Assembly: GCA_037176845.1 (NCBI GenBank) | Contig: JAYKXP010000383.1 | Coordinates: forward strand, 1 to 17,693 | Reading direction: 5' to 3' | Source: Paramarasmius palmivorus | Lineage: Eukaryota > Basidiomycota > Agaricomycetes > Agaricales > Marasmiaceae | DNA length: 17,693 nt | Part shown: one piece after another, positions 8,676-17,693 of the stretch | How positions within the stretch are numbered: position 1 is the first letter of the stretch | Layout of the letters: each line of letters begins with the position of its first letter | The notes under the pieces: generated by a model | Seen by the model: only the letters and a program-made list of their open reading frames with translations | Told to the model about the DNA's origin: nothing | Database searches by the model: none | Program-made: the position numbers and the translations under genes

Positions 8676-9891
8676 TCAATGAGGCAAGCAGGTCAACAAC
8701 CCACTCAACTTGTTCAACACGAAAGCCTGCGTATCCGCATCAACATCTGCTTTTGTGCTCGCATTGAACACCGAGACACTGCTGAAGCATCCAGCGTGGG
8801 CTACTACAGCCGACTCCGCAGGCAGATGCGTAGATCCACATGTCTCCACATCCGTCGCACTAGAGTCGGCGTTGATTCGTGAAAACACCCATTTGAAGTC
8901 TTCTGAGGACGAGCAATTTGCCGTGGAGGGATAGTTGACATTGACCGAGATACCCTTCGGTAAGATTGGGTCACACCCAGCCCCCAAAAGCGTGTTGACG
9001 AATGTGGTCGTGAGGCTCGCGTATACGAAGGCGGAGAGCGTGTCGGCTGAGCTGGGATCCGATTCCAAGGTAGTGTATGAGACCTGTGTGAGCGGTGGAC
9101 TTGGAGAGGAGAATGCCACAGAAGGGATGCCTTCGAGAGCTGCTTCGCAAGCTGCTCCACTATGAATGTGTCGGATGGTCAGAATCATAACAAGCTGAGA
9201 AGACTGAAGTAGTCTTACACAGTGCCTGAAATCAAGACGGTCGGGCCCAAGTTATCTGTAGGATATCACTTAGAAAGACACGAAGCGCGAATAACAGGCA
9301 CACGTACTTCCGACATTCGGACCTGCAACAACAAAATCCGGTGCAGTACCGTCAAAGAATTTAGGTGCCAAAGTCTGTATCCCGAAACTAGCGGCATCCG
9401 CAGGGAAAGCGTTGACATAGTTCAGTCGAGCTTGGTCCATACGTTAGCTATGACAGCTAAACGGAGGTGGCAAATAACTGTACGATCAGATTCGTTGAAA
9501 CCAACAGCAGGTGAACCAGCAGGGCAGGTGTCAAATTCACAGGGTGTTTGAAGAACGGTAGGTGCAGCAGTTGATGAACCTGTTCCTGACTTGTTCACGG
9601 CGGGACAGGACAATACAACCTAGAGGGATTCGCGTCATGGAGTATTGGGATATGGATAGAAACACCACTCACATCGTAACCTGCTTCTTTCAAAGCATCG
9701 TTCTGCGCCCTGATCATCGCTCCTTTCTTCGCCCAGCCTTCCCACTAGATGTCTAGCTCGTTCCTTTTGAAAGCAATTGAAAAACGCCAACCGTCATCGT
9801 TTGTCAAGATGAGCTTTTTCTGACCCGACACAAATACGAGAGGAGTAAGCCGCGAGCACAAGGAAGAGATTTTGCGCGGGTTGAACTTCAT
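8676..9891 (-). CDS. SurE-1: secreted-type SurE-like acid phosphatase / 5'-nucleotidase
   Basis: Six exons on the minus strand: 9891-9792, 9737-9673, 9619-9484, 9430-9308, 9255-9219 and 9159-8676. Together they give a clean 314-residue protein. SurE enzymes are metal-dependent phosphatases that act on nucleotides and other phosphate esters; fungal secreted forms are known as acid phosphatases. Family landmarks are all present: LILTNDDG (27-34, metal-binding Asp 32 and 33), KSGTGSS with Ser 66, GPNVG with Asn 139, SGTVGAACEAALEG (151-164) and LPKGISVNVNYPS (220-231). Cys pairs (CEFDTC and others) suit an extracellular protein. The N-terminus before LTNDDG is only weakly signal-like, with Arg in the core; a neighbouring frame there reads FLVLAAYSS, so the signal peptide may be damaged or the start misjudged. 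The first intron (9738-9791) has a poor donor (GTTGGC) and splits DDG. The start chosen is the first ATG before LTNDDG, as in SurE-2. Confidence 0.85.
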
Positions 9892-10476
9892 TGGAAGTGG
9901 TGATATAAGGGTTTTGGAAGAGGCCGGCCCGGCGATTGAAACGTGAAACAATTTGATGCCTATAAATGAGCACCGAGACGACTATTCTTATTCTTGACAC
10001 TCCCGAAAACGAGTGAGGACCCTAGTTAGCCATGATGCAGTGTGCACGTTCGAAAGTGTCGTCAGAAGATGGTACCAACTTCCCCAGCGTTGCAAACCGA
10101 CCGATTTAAGTCCTCGCACATGTGCACTGTTGTCGAAAATGGAAGAATGAGGTCCAGTCGAAGGCCCGAACAGCTGGTTTGAAAGAATTCCTTGTGGTTG
10201 AATTTCTGGAATACCGATGATCCTATAAGGTTCTGGCCGGTTAACAAGGAAGAGGTACTGAATTGAGGCCCAAAAAAAAAAAAGAATAAAGGGGGGGGAA
10301 ACGAAGGGTGGAGACAGAATGAGCAATGGATTGGCGGGTGGAAGCTGTGGAAGGGGACAAAAATAGTACAAAAATAGGCGCTTATGAAATTCCTCGGCCA
10401 ATCCTCCAAGATTTTTTGAACCTAGCTAACACAGAACTAAGGTACTATAGGCGACAATAGTCTCTTCGTGTAGGTA
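9892..10476. other. Upstream region of SurE-1, CT-rich on the minus strand
   Basis: Contains the presumed SurE-1 promoter; ATTTATAGG on the minus strand, about 75 nt before the ATG, is a weak TATA candidate. Farther up, homopolymers A12 (about 10271-10282) and G8 (about 10290-10297) sit in a purine-rich stretch, so long pyrimidine-rich open frames on the minus strand (10062-10409) are probably not genes. Confidence 0.45.
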
Positions 10477-12782
10477 TTATAGCAGGTAATTTAGTAAGTC
10501 GTGTGGTTCGTCTGGCTCATAAATCAACACGTTGTCCTCTACTGCCTTAGTGCGCACTTGGAGATAATCCATCCTTTTTATCCTCCGTGTGGTAGGATCA
10601 ACTTCGTCAGGATAGAGCTATCAAATTACGGTCAGTATCTAGAACCATATATGAAAGCATTACCGAACCTTTCCCGGTTAAACAGCCCCAGTGGATCCAG
10701 CGTCCTCTTGATCGTCTTCATGAGTTTCAACAGTCCCTTGTCCAAGTTCCTCAACCATTATTCCTTCTTTCCAATCCCGACTCCATGTTCACTCCGTACC
10801 TTCACACATATCTAAATCGATGTCCGAGTAGACAAATGCCAGAGTACTCACATGTTCCATCCAGCTTGATAGCTCTCTCCACCATTCTAATGCCCGCATC
10901 CTATGGCTCTCTTGAACTCCTCCTCGTTTCGGAATAGTATCAAGGCATGGAAATTGCCATCTCCGACGTGCCCAACAATCGTAGATGTCAACCCAATCTT
11001 TGATAGGTCATCTTTCGTCTCGTACACCAAATCAGGGAGGCGAGATACCGGGACACTATCATTCCAGCAACGAGTACGTACAGTAGCACACAAAACTTAC
11101 CAGACATCTGCTGCTGCTCCAGCCTCTACTTAAAACCCTCAACTAACGCTAAACCTGAATACAACGCATTCTTCCGGTCGTGCCACAGGTCTTTCTGCTT
11201 CCTTTTGCATCCTTAGCCAATTGAAAGCCAGTTCCGCCATGGCGCTCTACGACCTCCTTGACCACTCGGGCGGTGTCTTGAAGTGATTCGGCGGAATGGC
11301 CCTGGAGCTTGAAGAACAGCGAATCCCGTTCAGCCACTGGTGCTCGATTTGCCGTACAGGTTCACGGCACGCATGAACAACATCATCAAGCAGTTCGACA
11401 CACCTATAGAACACGAAATCAAGTACTGAACAAGCGGTACAAGGACAATTATACGCACGGATACCGACACCTTGATTCATGACATCAATCACTGCCTCCG
11501 TAGCTCTCCGCACATCTGGGAAATGTACGACGGCGACTGTCGTTTTCTGAACAGGGGCAAGTCGAATGGTCACTAAAAGAGTAATTAAGCGAAGAGAGCA
11601 AGGGCGCGAGGGGAATTTCTCACCTTCGGTAACAATTCCCAGTGTTCCTTCGGCACCGATAAATAGTTTTGTCGTGTCGAAGCCTGCGGAAGATTTCCTC
11701 GACCTTCTTCGCGTTTTGACTACTTCTCCCGAAGGTAATACAACTGTCTATATGTAGATCGGTGTCAGGGTAAACGAGACCCAGGATGTGAATATGCGTT
11801 CATAGAACCGCGTTTTCGGGAACCATTCCCCCTTGCTTTTGTGCCATATCTAACCGCATTGCTGCAATTCATAAGGTCAGTAAAAGTCAAGGAACAAGTC
11901 ATAGACGCACTTCCGGAGCATCCATACTCAGCATACCGCCGATTGATTGCACCTGGCGCAGGATCTATCTGAAAACAACGTCTATCTTGGTGTTACGCAT
12001 GCATTGGCCTAGACTACTCACCGTAAAATAATGAATACCTGAGTAGATACCAGTTAGAGATAAAATGATGACTTACAGAAAAAGACAGCGCACCTTTTCT
12101 CTCTTAGAGCATCATTAATCTCCATCCATCCCACACCAGGTTGGCACCCAAGTCCGAATCAGCCTCTACGATGCGCGTCAAATTCAGATCAAGAAGGTCC
12201 TAAAAACACGGACCGTGAACTTTCCAAGATTTTGGCTACATGTGCGAGACATCAACGCAGATACTTCCAGAAACGAGACTGCGGGTAGCAATGTGAGTAA
12301 GAAATGTATTCCACTCGTCTTCCGAGTGGCGAGCAGAGTAAGGTGGTAATGACTCACTCCTCTCGTATGACCTTCGAAGGACTGGTCGCGCCGGAGTACG
12401 GTGGTAATCGACATACGATTAACTTGGTAGCGATCTTCACAATTTTTGACAACAACCTCCCGATCGACAGAGGATATACAACCACCGTGTGAGGGGTGCC
12501 TACGAGCCTGTCAGTCTTGTGCGAGTATTTCGGGAGGAAACTTTGACGCGTTAACTCACACGGATGTATCGTTTCTCCTGAAAACCCGTGATATTCCGCA
12601 ACTCCCTCTGGATCCGTGGGTTACAGCATCTGGGTCGTGTTTGAAACGCCCCACGAAAGCTCATCTATTGCCTTGCGAAAGTCTTCAGAGAGTACCCGTA
12701 TTGCCCAAATTGCGACTTCTGACTCGGGTTTATCCACCTTTTCCTCCTTCGGACTGGCTAGCGCGTATCCCAACAGCCCAGT
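10477..12782 (-). pseudogene. D-lactate dehydrogenase (FAD-linked oxidase) pseudogene
   Basis: On the minus strand, pieces of the whole enzyme appear in the right order but in shifting frames. They are [166 protein letters not shown] and a clean last exon (10617-10477, LYPDEVDPTTRR). These belong to the FAD_binding_4 and C-terminal FAD-oxidase domains of D-lactate dehydrogenase, a mitochondrial enzyme oxidising D-lactate. At least eight frameshifts or in-frame stops break it, including one inside the GEHGVG motif (reads GE-stop). Remains of many short introns are visible. The N-terminal targeting region and start codon are missing: similarity ends where the GC-rich block at 12784 begins. Confidence 0.9.
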
Positions 12783-12783
12783 C

Positions 12784-13185
12784 TTAGAATAGAGGTCCCG
12801 CCCAAAAAGTAAAGCGTCCTCGAACTAAACTAGAATTTGGGGGAAGGGGTAGTGCTAGTGCTCTGTGAGAAGCCGATCGTCCGCGTGCGCGAGATTGACG
12901 ATACGGCGCTACAGCTTGGGGCAAGGCCGCCCTGCTCGAAGCTTCAAGCAACGAGCAAAGAAGCCCGTCGCTCTCATTGGTAAAGACCAAGAAAGAGTGA
13001 GCTCCGTCACGCCATTCTGCCGGCGAACGGCTGTGCATTTCGATTTTCAGTGATGACAACTCGCCTGCACGAAGCCTGAACCCCACAAAACCAGACTTGG
13101 GCAGTTCCCGCACAAGTCGGACCGCGTCAGGCCGGCGGGTAATCGCCGAAGTTTTCAGGCCGGCAAACACCTAAAGTGGACCTGA
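12784..13185 (-). repeat. GC-rich inserted block, candidate dispersed repeat
   Basis: The composition (GC- and CpG-rich) is unlike either neighbour. One 128-codon minus frame spans it (12784-13170), with motifs such as SPAEWRDGAHSFLVF and TNESDGLL. Its edges coincide with the loss of D-lactate dehydrogenase similarity on the left and with featureless sequence on the right. Short similar strings occur at both ends (AGGTCC on opposite strands; AGAATAG and AGAATCTAG as possible flanking duplication, imperfect). No transposase or Pol III promoter is clear. I read it as a short non-autonomous repeat whose open frame is incidental. It could instead be an orphan gene. Confidence 0.4.
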
Positions 13186-13299
13186 GAATCTAGCCAAGTC
13201 AAAACCTCGTCTTTTAGAGGCCTATAGGCTACAAGATAATGTACAAAACCGCGACCAGGTACACCATGTCAAGGAAGACAACTAAGTAGACTACCTAGT
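13186..13299. other. Short spacer
   Basis: About 110 nt between the GC-rich block and the SurE-2 pseudogene, AT-richer, with no gene or motif seen. Confidence 0.4.
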
Positions 13300-14457
13300 C
13301 TAAACCAAAACGAATTTCTGCGTGTTCGCATCCCGCGTCAAGCGTATTCTTCGCCTGAAAGACGCGACGGTCGCAAAAACTATCCCTGCCTCCGCGTTTA
13401 TCACACAGTCAGATTCGTCCGGTAAATGACTTGTTCCACACGTAGTCACATCCCTCAGAAAAGCTTCAAAGGGTCCGGGAGCACACTCGTCAGTAATAAA
13501 CTTGAAATCATAACTGAGGATGCACAATTTGTCGTATTCGTCCCGGACATAATTGACGTTGAGACTGATTCCTGGGGGTAAATTTGGTCCACCAGCTGCA
13601 CCTGCAAGCAAGGCGTTCACGAATCGAAACACCGACCCCACGTAAAATAACGGCAGCCAAGCTGCCTGAAAGATGTCGGATCAAGATACCAGGGGGTGTT
13701 GTGAACGATGCATGTGGAAGCCCGGTTCCAGAGATGGCAACAGAAGGAGACCGCCTTCCTTCGCAGCTTCACTTGCGGCGGCGGGCCACTATACCTAACG
13801 TCAATATTGAGAACCTTGATTCCTAAATTAGGCACACAGTCCAGAACCGATAATAACCCCAACTGTCTAATCGGATGTTCGTGGATTCAGAGTAAGGCCC
13901 TGATTGAGATAAAAGTAATCCTTACGACCGTATTGGGAGCCACTGACGACAAAAGACTGGTGGATTACCGTCAAAGAACTTCGGAGCGGAGTGTTCGTAT
14001 AATACCAAACTTGACGGAGTCCGCAGGGAAAGCATTCACATAGTTTATCCTGAGCTGCAATGGGTAGTTAATAACTGAACGGGTAGCCATCCCCGATATC
14101 GTGATACTTACGGTCGGAAAGGATCAGAGCCTTCGGGTGGCGAAAGCGGTGGACAGGTATCGGAATTTCACATCCATCTACAACGACAACGGATCTGTGG
14201 ACAATGGCCCCTGTGCCCAGACATGTCCACTGGCTGCAACGAGCAGACAGAATAATCTATTATTAGACAGTGAGCTGACGGCTGAACTCAAAAAAAAAAA
14301 AGGATTAACACACGTCGTAGCCCGCATCTCGAAGAGCCTCGTACTGGGCTCGAATAGCACCAGTCGCCCAACCATCATCGTTGGTCAGTACAATCCGTTT
14401 CTGGCACACTGCGATTCCAACCAAGAAGGAGAATACTGCAAAAGTCTTGAGCTTCAT
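13300..14457 (-). pseudogene. SurE-2: full-length SurE-like phosphatase pseudogene
   Basis: The minus-strand start at 14457 gives a good signal peptide (MKLKTFAVFSFLVGIAVC) followed by QKRIVLTNDDGWATGAIRAQ. A phase-0 intron begins after GYD at the same place as in SurE-1 (GTGTGT donor at 14313). Beyond this the frame breaks. One-base insertions disrupt the CEFDTC region (GAAATTCCGATACC). The start of exon 4 can be followed as RINYVNAFPADSVKFGI, then shifts before APKFFDGN, then shifts again. The SGTVGAACEA region is barely recognisable as DNA. The last exon (about 13641-13315) is open again, with LPPGISLNVNY and CGTSHLPDES. At least four frameshifts mean no intact enzyme. Unlike SurE-1 there is no intron inside DDGW, so this copy shows the likely older exon structure. 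Confidence 0.85.
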
Positions 14458-14694
14458 GACAGTAACTGCGGACGGTTGGTCGAAAATCACGTCTTGGGTA
14501 CCGTTTTATATGTGAATGTCCATCCATCCATCATGGGATGAGGACTGCCTATCCGCATATTTCGCCTATCCCGCTTATTTTCCCCCGTTGCTTATTCTGT
14601 GATTCCTGCACTAAGCAATACATAGTTTTGGACCCCGGCGGCCGAAGAGCACCTAGAGCAAAGGTTGCTGGATGAACGTGCTATAGGTTGGCCT
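14458..14694. other. Upstream of SurE-2, no gene seen
   Basis: Presumed former promoter of SurE-2, with a repeated CATCCATCCATCATGG string at about 14520-14535. A minus open frame (14592-14780) overlaps the next entry in another frame and shows no motif. Confidence 0.35.
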
Positions 14695-14943
14695 TCAAGA
14701 ATATATTCCATGGAGGGCGCCAGTGTCATAATCGAAGCTGAACCCCTCGTGGACGCTGTCTTGACGAAAGGAAGGTTCACATGTCAAATGTGCATGCACT
14801 CTCAAGCTGTCTGACTTGCGAACACTTTCCACATGGGTGAGCCAGGGTGAGATGTTGAAAGGAATTTTATGCTCCTCACCTGGTCCAATATCATGCCATT
14901 TTTCAGCTACACCGGAGTTATTCCTGCTTCTGCATGAATGAAT
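14695..14943 (-). other. Possible exon or gene remnant, unidentified
   Basis: An 82-residue minus frame has no ATG but quite protein-like content (SGVAEKWHDIGPGEEHKIPF, then ISPWLTHVESVRKSDSLRV). It is bounded by stops on both sides. A GTGAGG donor-like site follows HDIGPG. No family is recognised. It could be one exon of a decayed gene or a chance frame. Confidence 0.25.
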
Positions 14944-14949
14944 TCAGAA

Positions 14950-15698
14950 TGAAGGTCGAGAGAGGAAGGTTGTGGTAGATGATAAACCAAGATAGGAAAA
15001 GATAAGATTGATCTCGATGCTGACGCAAACCGGCCGGCAACATACAACCCTGACTACTGCTCGAGTCTCCGGATCCTTATCTGCTCCATTGCATTCTCAT
15101 GAAGCTCAAGTTTTATTATCAGTCTCCGAGGACATATAGATTGCGTATTGACTGTGGACTTCGCTCAGTGGCGGTAAGTATATGTTCTCACCATGTAAAA
15201 AACAAAACACAACTACAGCTTCAAAGGTGCCCAGGGCACATACGCAAAACTATCCGAGCCACGAACGAGTTGTCACAAAACTCGTCTTGAGCCATAACGA
15301 ACCGGGGATGATGGATGCATTGTGCTATTCACTTCCTGGGGTCTGCAGTTTGTGAGAAAAGTATCACATAACGGCAGATTAGCCTTAACAAATCGAATGG
15401 CACTGGTGACAGAGGAACAAGAAGCTATTTCCTCTATCTCTTGGGGAACTGAGCACTTGAAAGAGCTATATTAGCAGCAACGTGCGTCTTCTGGTCGATA
15501 CATCTCTTTAATGCCAATACTGGACTTACCTCTTAACAACATCTGACACGCCAATCCACGCAGTTGGCGTTGGCATTTGCACGAGCACTCAATCGCTCGA
15601 GACTTCGGTTTTTATCACGACAACCAACCGAGGTCTATCGATGCATACGTGCAAGTGTTTATAACCCGCCCTTGACTGCCGCCACTCTCGAGAATTAA
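14950..15698. other. Gene-poor stretch
   Basis: About 750 nt without a convincing gene. A tiny two-exon plus-strand model exists (ATG at 15099, GTAAGT at 15174, CTACAG at 15218, about 49 residues, no motif). A TTTATAA element at about 15659-15665 precedes the next open frame. Confidence 0.35.
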
Positions 15699-16061
15699 AC
15701 ATCTATCGGCAACAGGACATCACCTAACCGCTCTGCAGCATGCATTTCGGACTTCATTACCTTCACCACGCTGCCAATTGTGATACTCTTAGACTCAAGG
15801 AAATCCTCATGGTTTTCGTGGTGGTCCGAAAGATCATTGAGCGTTAGAAAACGGAAACTTCACTCTCTTGACTTAGAATTGCATTCCAACCAGATCGCGG
15901 TCGCTACTATAGGTGGCAGTGACAACACGTCGGAGGACGAAGATGACGACGAACTCAGGTGGCCTGAGTCGTGTAAACCCGTGGAAACTTTGTTATCACG
16001 TGTAGTAACGAGGAAAAACACCCTGAAGCAGGCGTCGAAGAAGGATGGCCGCTTGAGCTAG
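15699..16061 (+). other. Open frame without ATG, possible gene remnant
   Basis: A 120-codon open plus frame is preceded by a TTTATAA box at about 15660. Its start is hydrophobic (FITFTTLPIVILL), the middle basic and Trp/Ser-rich, and the later part has an acidic run (SEDEDDDELRW). It contains no ATG. The nearest ATG (15740) is in a neighbouring frame that closes after 36 codons (MHFGLHYLHHAANCDTL). A single frameshift would join the two, which suggests a recently broken small gene, but no family is recognised. Confidence 0.25.
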
Positions 16062-16252
16062 CATGTGTACCAAGGGCAAAGTCCTCCTGCGGCCAGGCCG
16101 AAGCCACCACACTCGGTTACCATGCGGTAGCAAAACCATGCTCCACTCTGCACATGCATAACCAGTCTCCGGGTGGTTCGATCGACGCTTGTCAAAGCTA
16201 CCGAGACATCCCATCACTTCCCCTTCATTTCCGTTCCAACAGAGCTGGCAGC

Positions 16253-16259
16253 TATATAT
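16253..16259 (+). promoter_or_regulatory. TATA-like box
   Basis: TATATAT followed by a pyrimidine-rich stretch resembles a fungal core promoter. It lies 66 nt before the ATG of the small open frame at 16319. Confidence 0.3.
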
Positions 16260-16318
16260 CCAGTCCCTCCTCGCCCCTACATTGTCACCAACCAAGCAGC
16301 GTCTGAACATATTTACAT

Positions 16319-16621
16319 ATGCATCCTCACCAACATACTACTCCCTTCGTCTACTACTTCCATGCCTACGAGATTCAATCAGCAATCCAGACTCCAAACT
16401 CTGCATACCAGATCCAACGACGAAGCATGAAGGGGACTCCGAATATGGGTCCAGTCGTGTCGCGGAGCGAATACCTCTCCGTAACTTTTTATGAAACCCC
16501 CGGTGTGGACGATTGTGGGGCGGCAGAGAGCCGGATGTGCTTCCGGAAAATGTATGGGTGGGTCGAAAGCGATCTTTGCCACCGGATGCAGGAAAGGACA
16601 CGATGCTTTAGAAAACAGTGA
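16319..16621 (+). CDS. Small hypothetical protein (100 residues), uncertain
   Basis: A single open frame of 100 residues starts at ATG 16319. The N-terminus is Tyr/His/Gln-rich, and the C-terminal half has five Cys among charged residues (DDCGAAESRMCFRKMYGWVE). It has a TATA-like box and CT-rich leader upstream. No signal peptide, membrane segment, intron or known domain is visible. A minus frame of similar length overlaps it, so the open frame alone is weak evidence. It may be a lineage-specific gene or nothing. Confidence 0.25.
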   Translation: MHPHQHTTPFVYYFHAYEIQSAIQTPNSAYQIQRRSMKGTPNMGPVVSRSEYLSVTFYETPGVDDCGAAESRMCFRKMYGWVESDLCHRMQERTRCFRKQ

Positions 16622-17170
16622 AGTGCACGCATACGATCCTACGGAGCAAAGTAGTTCGAGGGGGGTTTAGTAGTGCACGCATTGTACATATCGTCAACTT
16701 CAGGAGATAGTTATGTATTAATTGCTTTTGTTAGTATAACAGGGCGTTACGTTTTACTACACGTAGAAGTCCATGGATCAACTCTAATGAACTGGATCAA
16801 AAGCAAATCAAAAGCCAATCTATGAAGGATTCATCACGTTTTCTTTGGCTAGCAACTCTGTAAATGGGCTTCCTGAATGAGTGACTTATCACAGTATATA
16901 GTCCTCGAAGCAGAGCAAACTCACATTGGCAAATAAACCAAGTATATTGCATTCTCATTCTGTGAGAGCCCATATAAACTTGGGAAGACTAATATCAAGA
17001 TAAATGCAAATACATATATTGTTTAAGTAAAGAGACCTTTAGTACTTGATACTGATCACAAGAGAAGGTTGAATGGAGAAGTACTCTTCCAACACCCGGA
17101 CACTGGGCAAGTATCCCAGTTTGATAAACACGAATATCGTCAAAGCTTTCTTGGTGCAGCTTTGTCTGAC
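16622..17170. other. AT-rich spacer, nothing seen
   Basis: About 550 nt, AT-rich, with no open frame of note and no RNA gene or repeat that I can recognise. Confidence 0.5.
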
Positions 17171-17461
17171 CTAGGCTGGCTTGACCATTGCAAAAGAGCG
17201 CGCTCGGAAACCATCAAAGCTCGTATAATCCGCCCAAGATGTCGATAGCTTGGAAATAACTTCATACGTTGTGTTGCTGCCTATGAAATATTTCGAGCCA
17301 TGAGGATTATTTGCTTCTGGGGGTGCCCCAGGCCCTCATTGTTAAGGGAGTTTTCAACTTGAACCTGTTTCAACGAACTCTTGCAGAAAGAGATGATGTC
17401 GTGGAATTACACCATGGGCTCGTGACCAGCAGCGTGCCTCCATTGCGGTTTTGAACAAGTA
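17171..17461 (-). other. Possible last two exons of a minus-strand gene, unidentified
   Basis: A tentative model has exon 17461-17413 (YLFKTAMEARCWSRAH), intron 17412-17335 (GTGTAA...CTTAAC...GAG) and exon 17334-17171 ending in TAG. It yields a coherent 70-residue tail including GPGAPPEANNPHGSKYF and DYTSFDGFRARSF. The sequence is protein-like but short, and I recognise no family. Upstream exons would lie in 17462-17693, where I see no convincing start, or beyond the window. Confidence 0.2.
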
Positions 17462-17693
17462 CTGTTACAAACCTTCTTCCCCGCGCTACAATTCCACATC
17501 GGACTTATTATCGCACTCACAAAGTAAAGAGAAGACCGACAAAGATACAATGAAATCCAGCAAAATTCTTTACGGGATTTAACAAAATAATCGTCATCTC
17601 TCAATAACGTCTTTGAACGGTATCCTCACTTTATCCCTTTCGTTGGCCTCGAAGATCGCTGATTTTTTTTTTGAAACAGCGATATTCGCTTCG
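17462..17693. other. Right-edge sequence, nothing firm
   Basis: About 230 nt. A T9 run sits at about 17663-17671. The minus frame here (part of 17407-17604) has many Cys but no motif. Too close to the edge to judge. Confidence 0.3.

Noticed and set aside
10062..10409. Long minus-strand open frame upstream of SurE-1
   Set aside because: It is a translation of a purine/pyrimidine-skewed stretch with A12 and G8 runs; Phe/Pro-rich with no domain, and better explained as a CT-rich promoter region.
12784..13170. 128-codon frame as a genuine gene
   Set aside because: No intron, ATG context, signal or domain. Base composition and position at a pseudogene break favour a repeat; kept only as a candidate repeat.
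14289..14301. A12 run as a retrotransposed poly(A) tail
   Set aside because: It lies within the first intron of the SurE-2 pseudogene, which still has introns, so SurE-2 is not a processed retrocopy.
16171..16195. GGTTCGATC string resembling a tRNA T-loop / Pol III B box
   Set aside because: The flanking bases do not pair into a T stem, and no A box or acceptor stem fits.

Overview
The window looks like a filamentous basidiomycete genome, probably an Agaricomycete. Its genes are broken by many short GT-AG introns (about 45-60 nt) with fungal 5' sites (GTATGT, GTGAGT, GTAAGT, GTACGT) and CTAAC/CTGAC-like branch points. There are no operons, prokaryotic ribosome sites, rRNA or tRNA that I can see. 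Intact genes are mixed with recent duplicates and clearly decayed copies, as in a fast-evolving accessory region.

Left half (about 0.7-8.1 kb, + strand). Two paralogues of one three-exon gene lie about 5.5 kb apart (A, 692-2580; B, 6177-8111). They share intron positions and phases and encode proteins of about 600 residues. The N-terminal half carries an His...Asn-Cys pattern like the permuted papain fold (LRAT/PPPDE type); the C-terminal half is a charged helix-rich tail. Between them is a second tandem pair, C1 (4006-4737) and C2 (5113-5891), small three-exon genes for proteins with about four membrane segments. B has a TATA box and a probable 5'UTR intron. A keeps an open frame but has no ATG where B starts.

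Behind both A and B, on the opposite strand, lies a worn fragment of the 3' end of a SurE-like phosphatase gene (2625-2912 and about 8136-8320). The A/B duplication therefore probably copied a block [A-type gene -> <- SurE-like gene].

Middle (8.7-9.9 kb, - strand). One complete SurE-like gene with six exons, active-site residues present and 314 residues predicted. One of its introns interrupts the catalytic DDG motif and is absent from the sister copy.

Right-middle (10.5-14.5 kb, - strand). Two pseudogenes: a D-lactate dehydrogenase (FAD-linked oxidase) gene with many frameshifts and stops, whose 5' end stops at a GC-rich repeat-like block (12784-13185), then a second full-length SurE-like gene with several frameshifts.

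Right end (14.5-17.7 kb). No convincing gene. I see a few open stretches of uncertain meaning and AT-rich spacer.

No CRISPR, phage, plasmid or recognisable transposase gene was found. The most notable items are the predicted LRAT/PPPDE-like family, the tandem four-helix membrane pair beside it, the four SurE copies at different stages of decay, and the apparent intron gain in the SurE active site.
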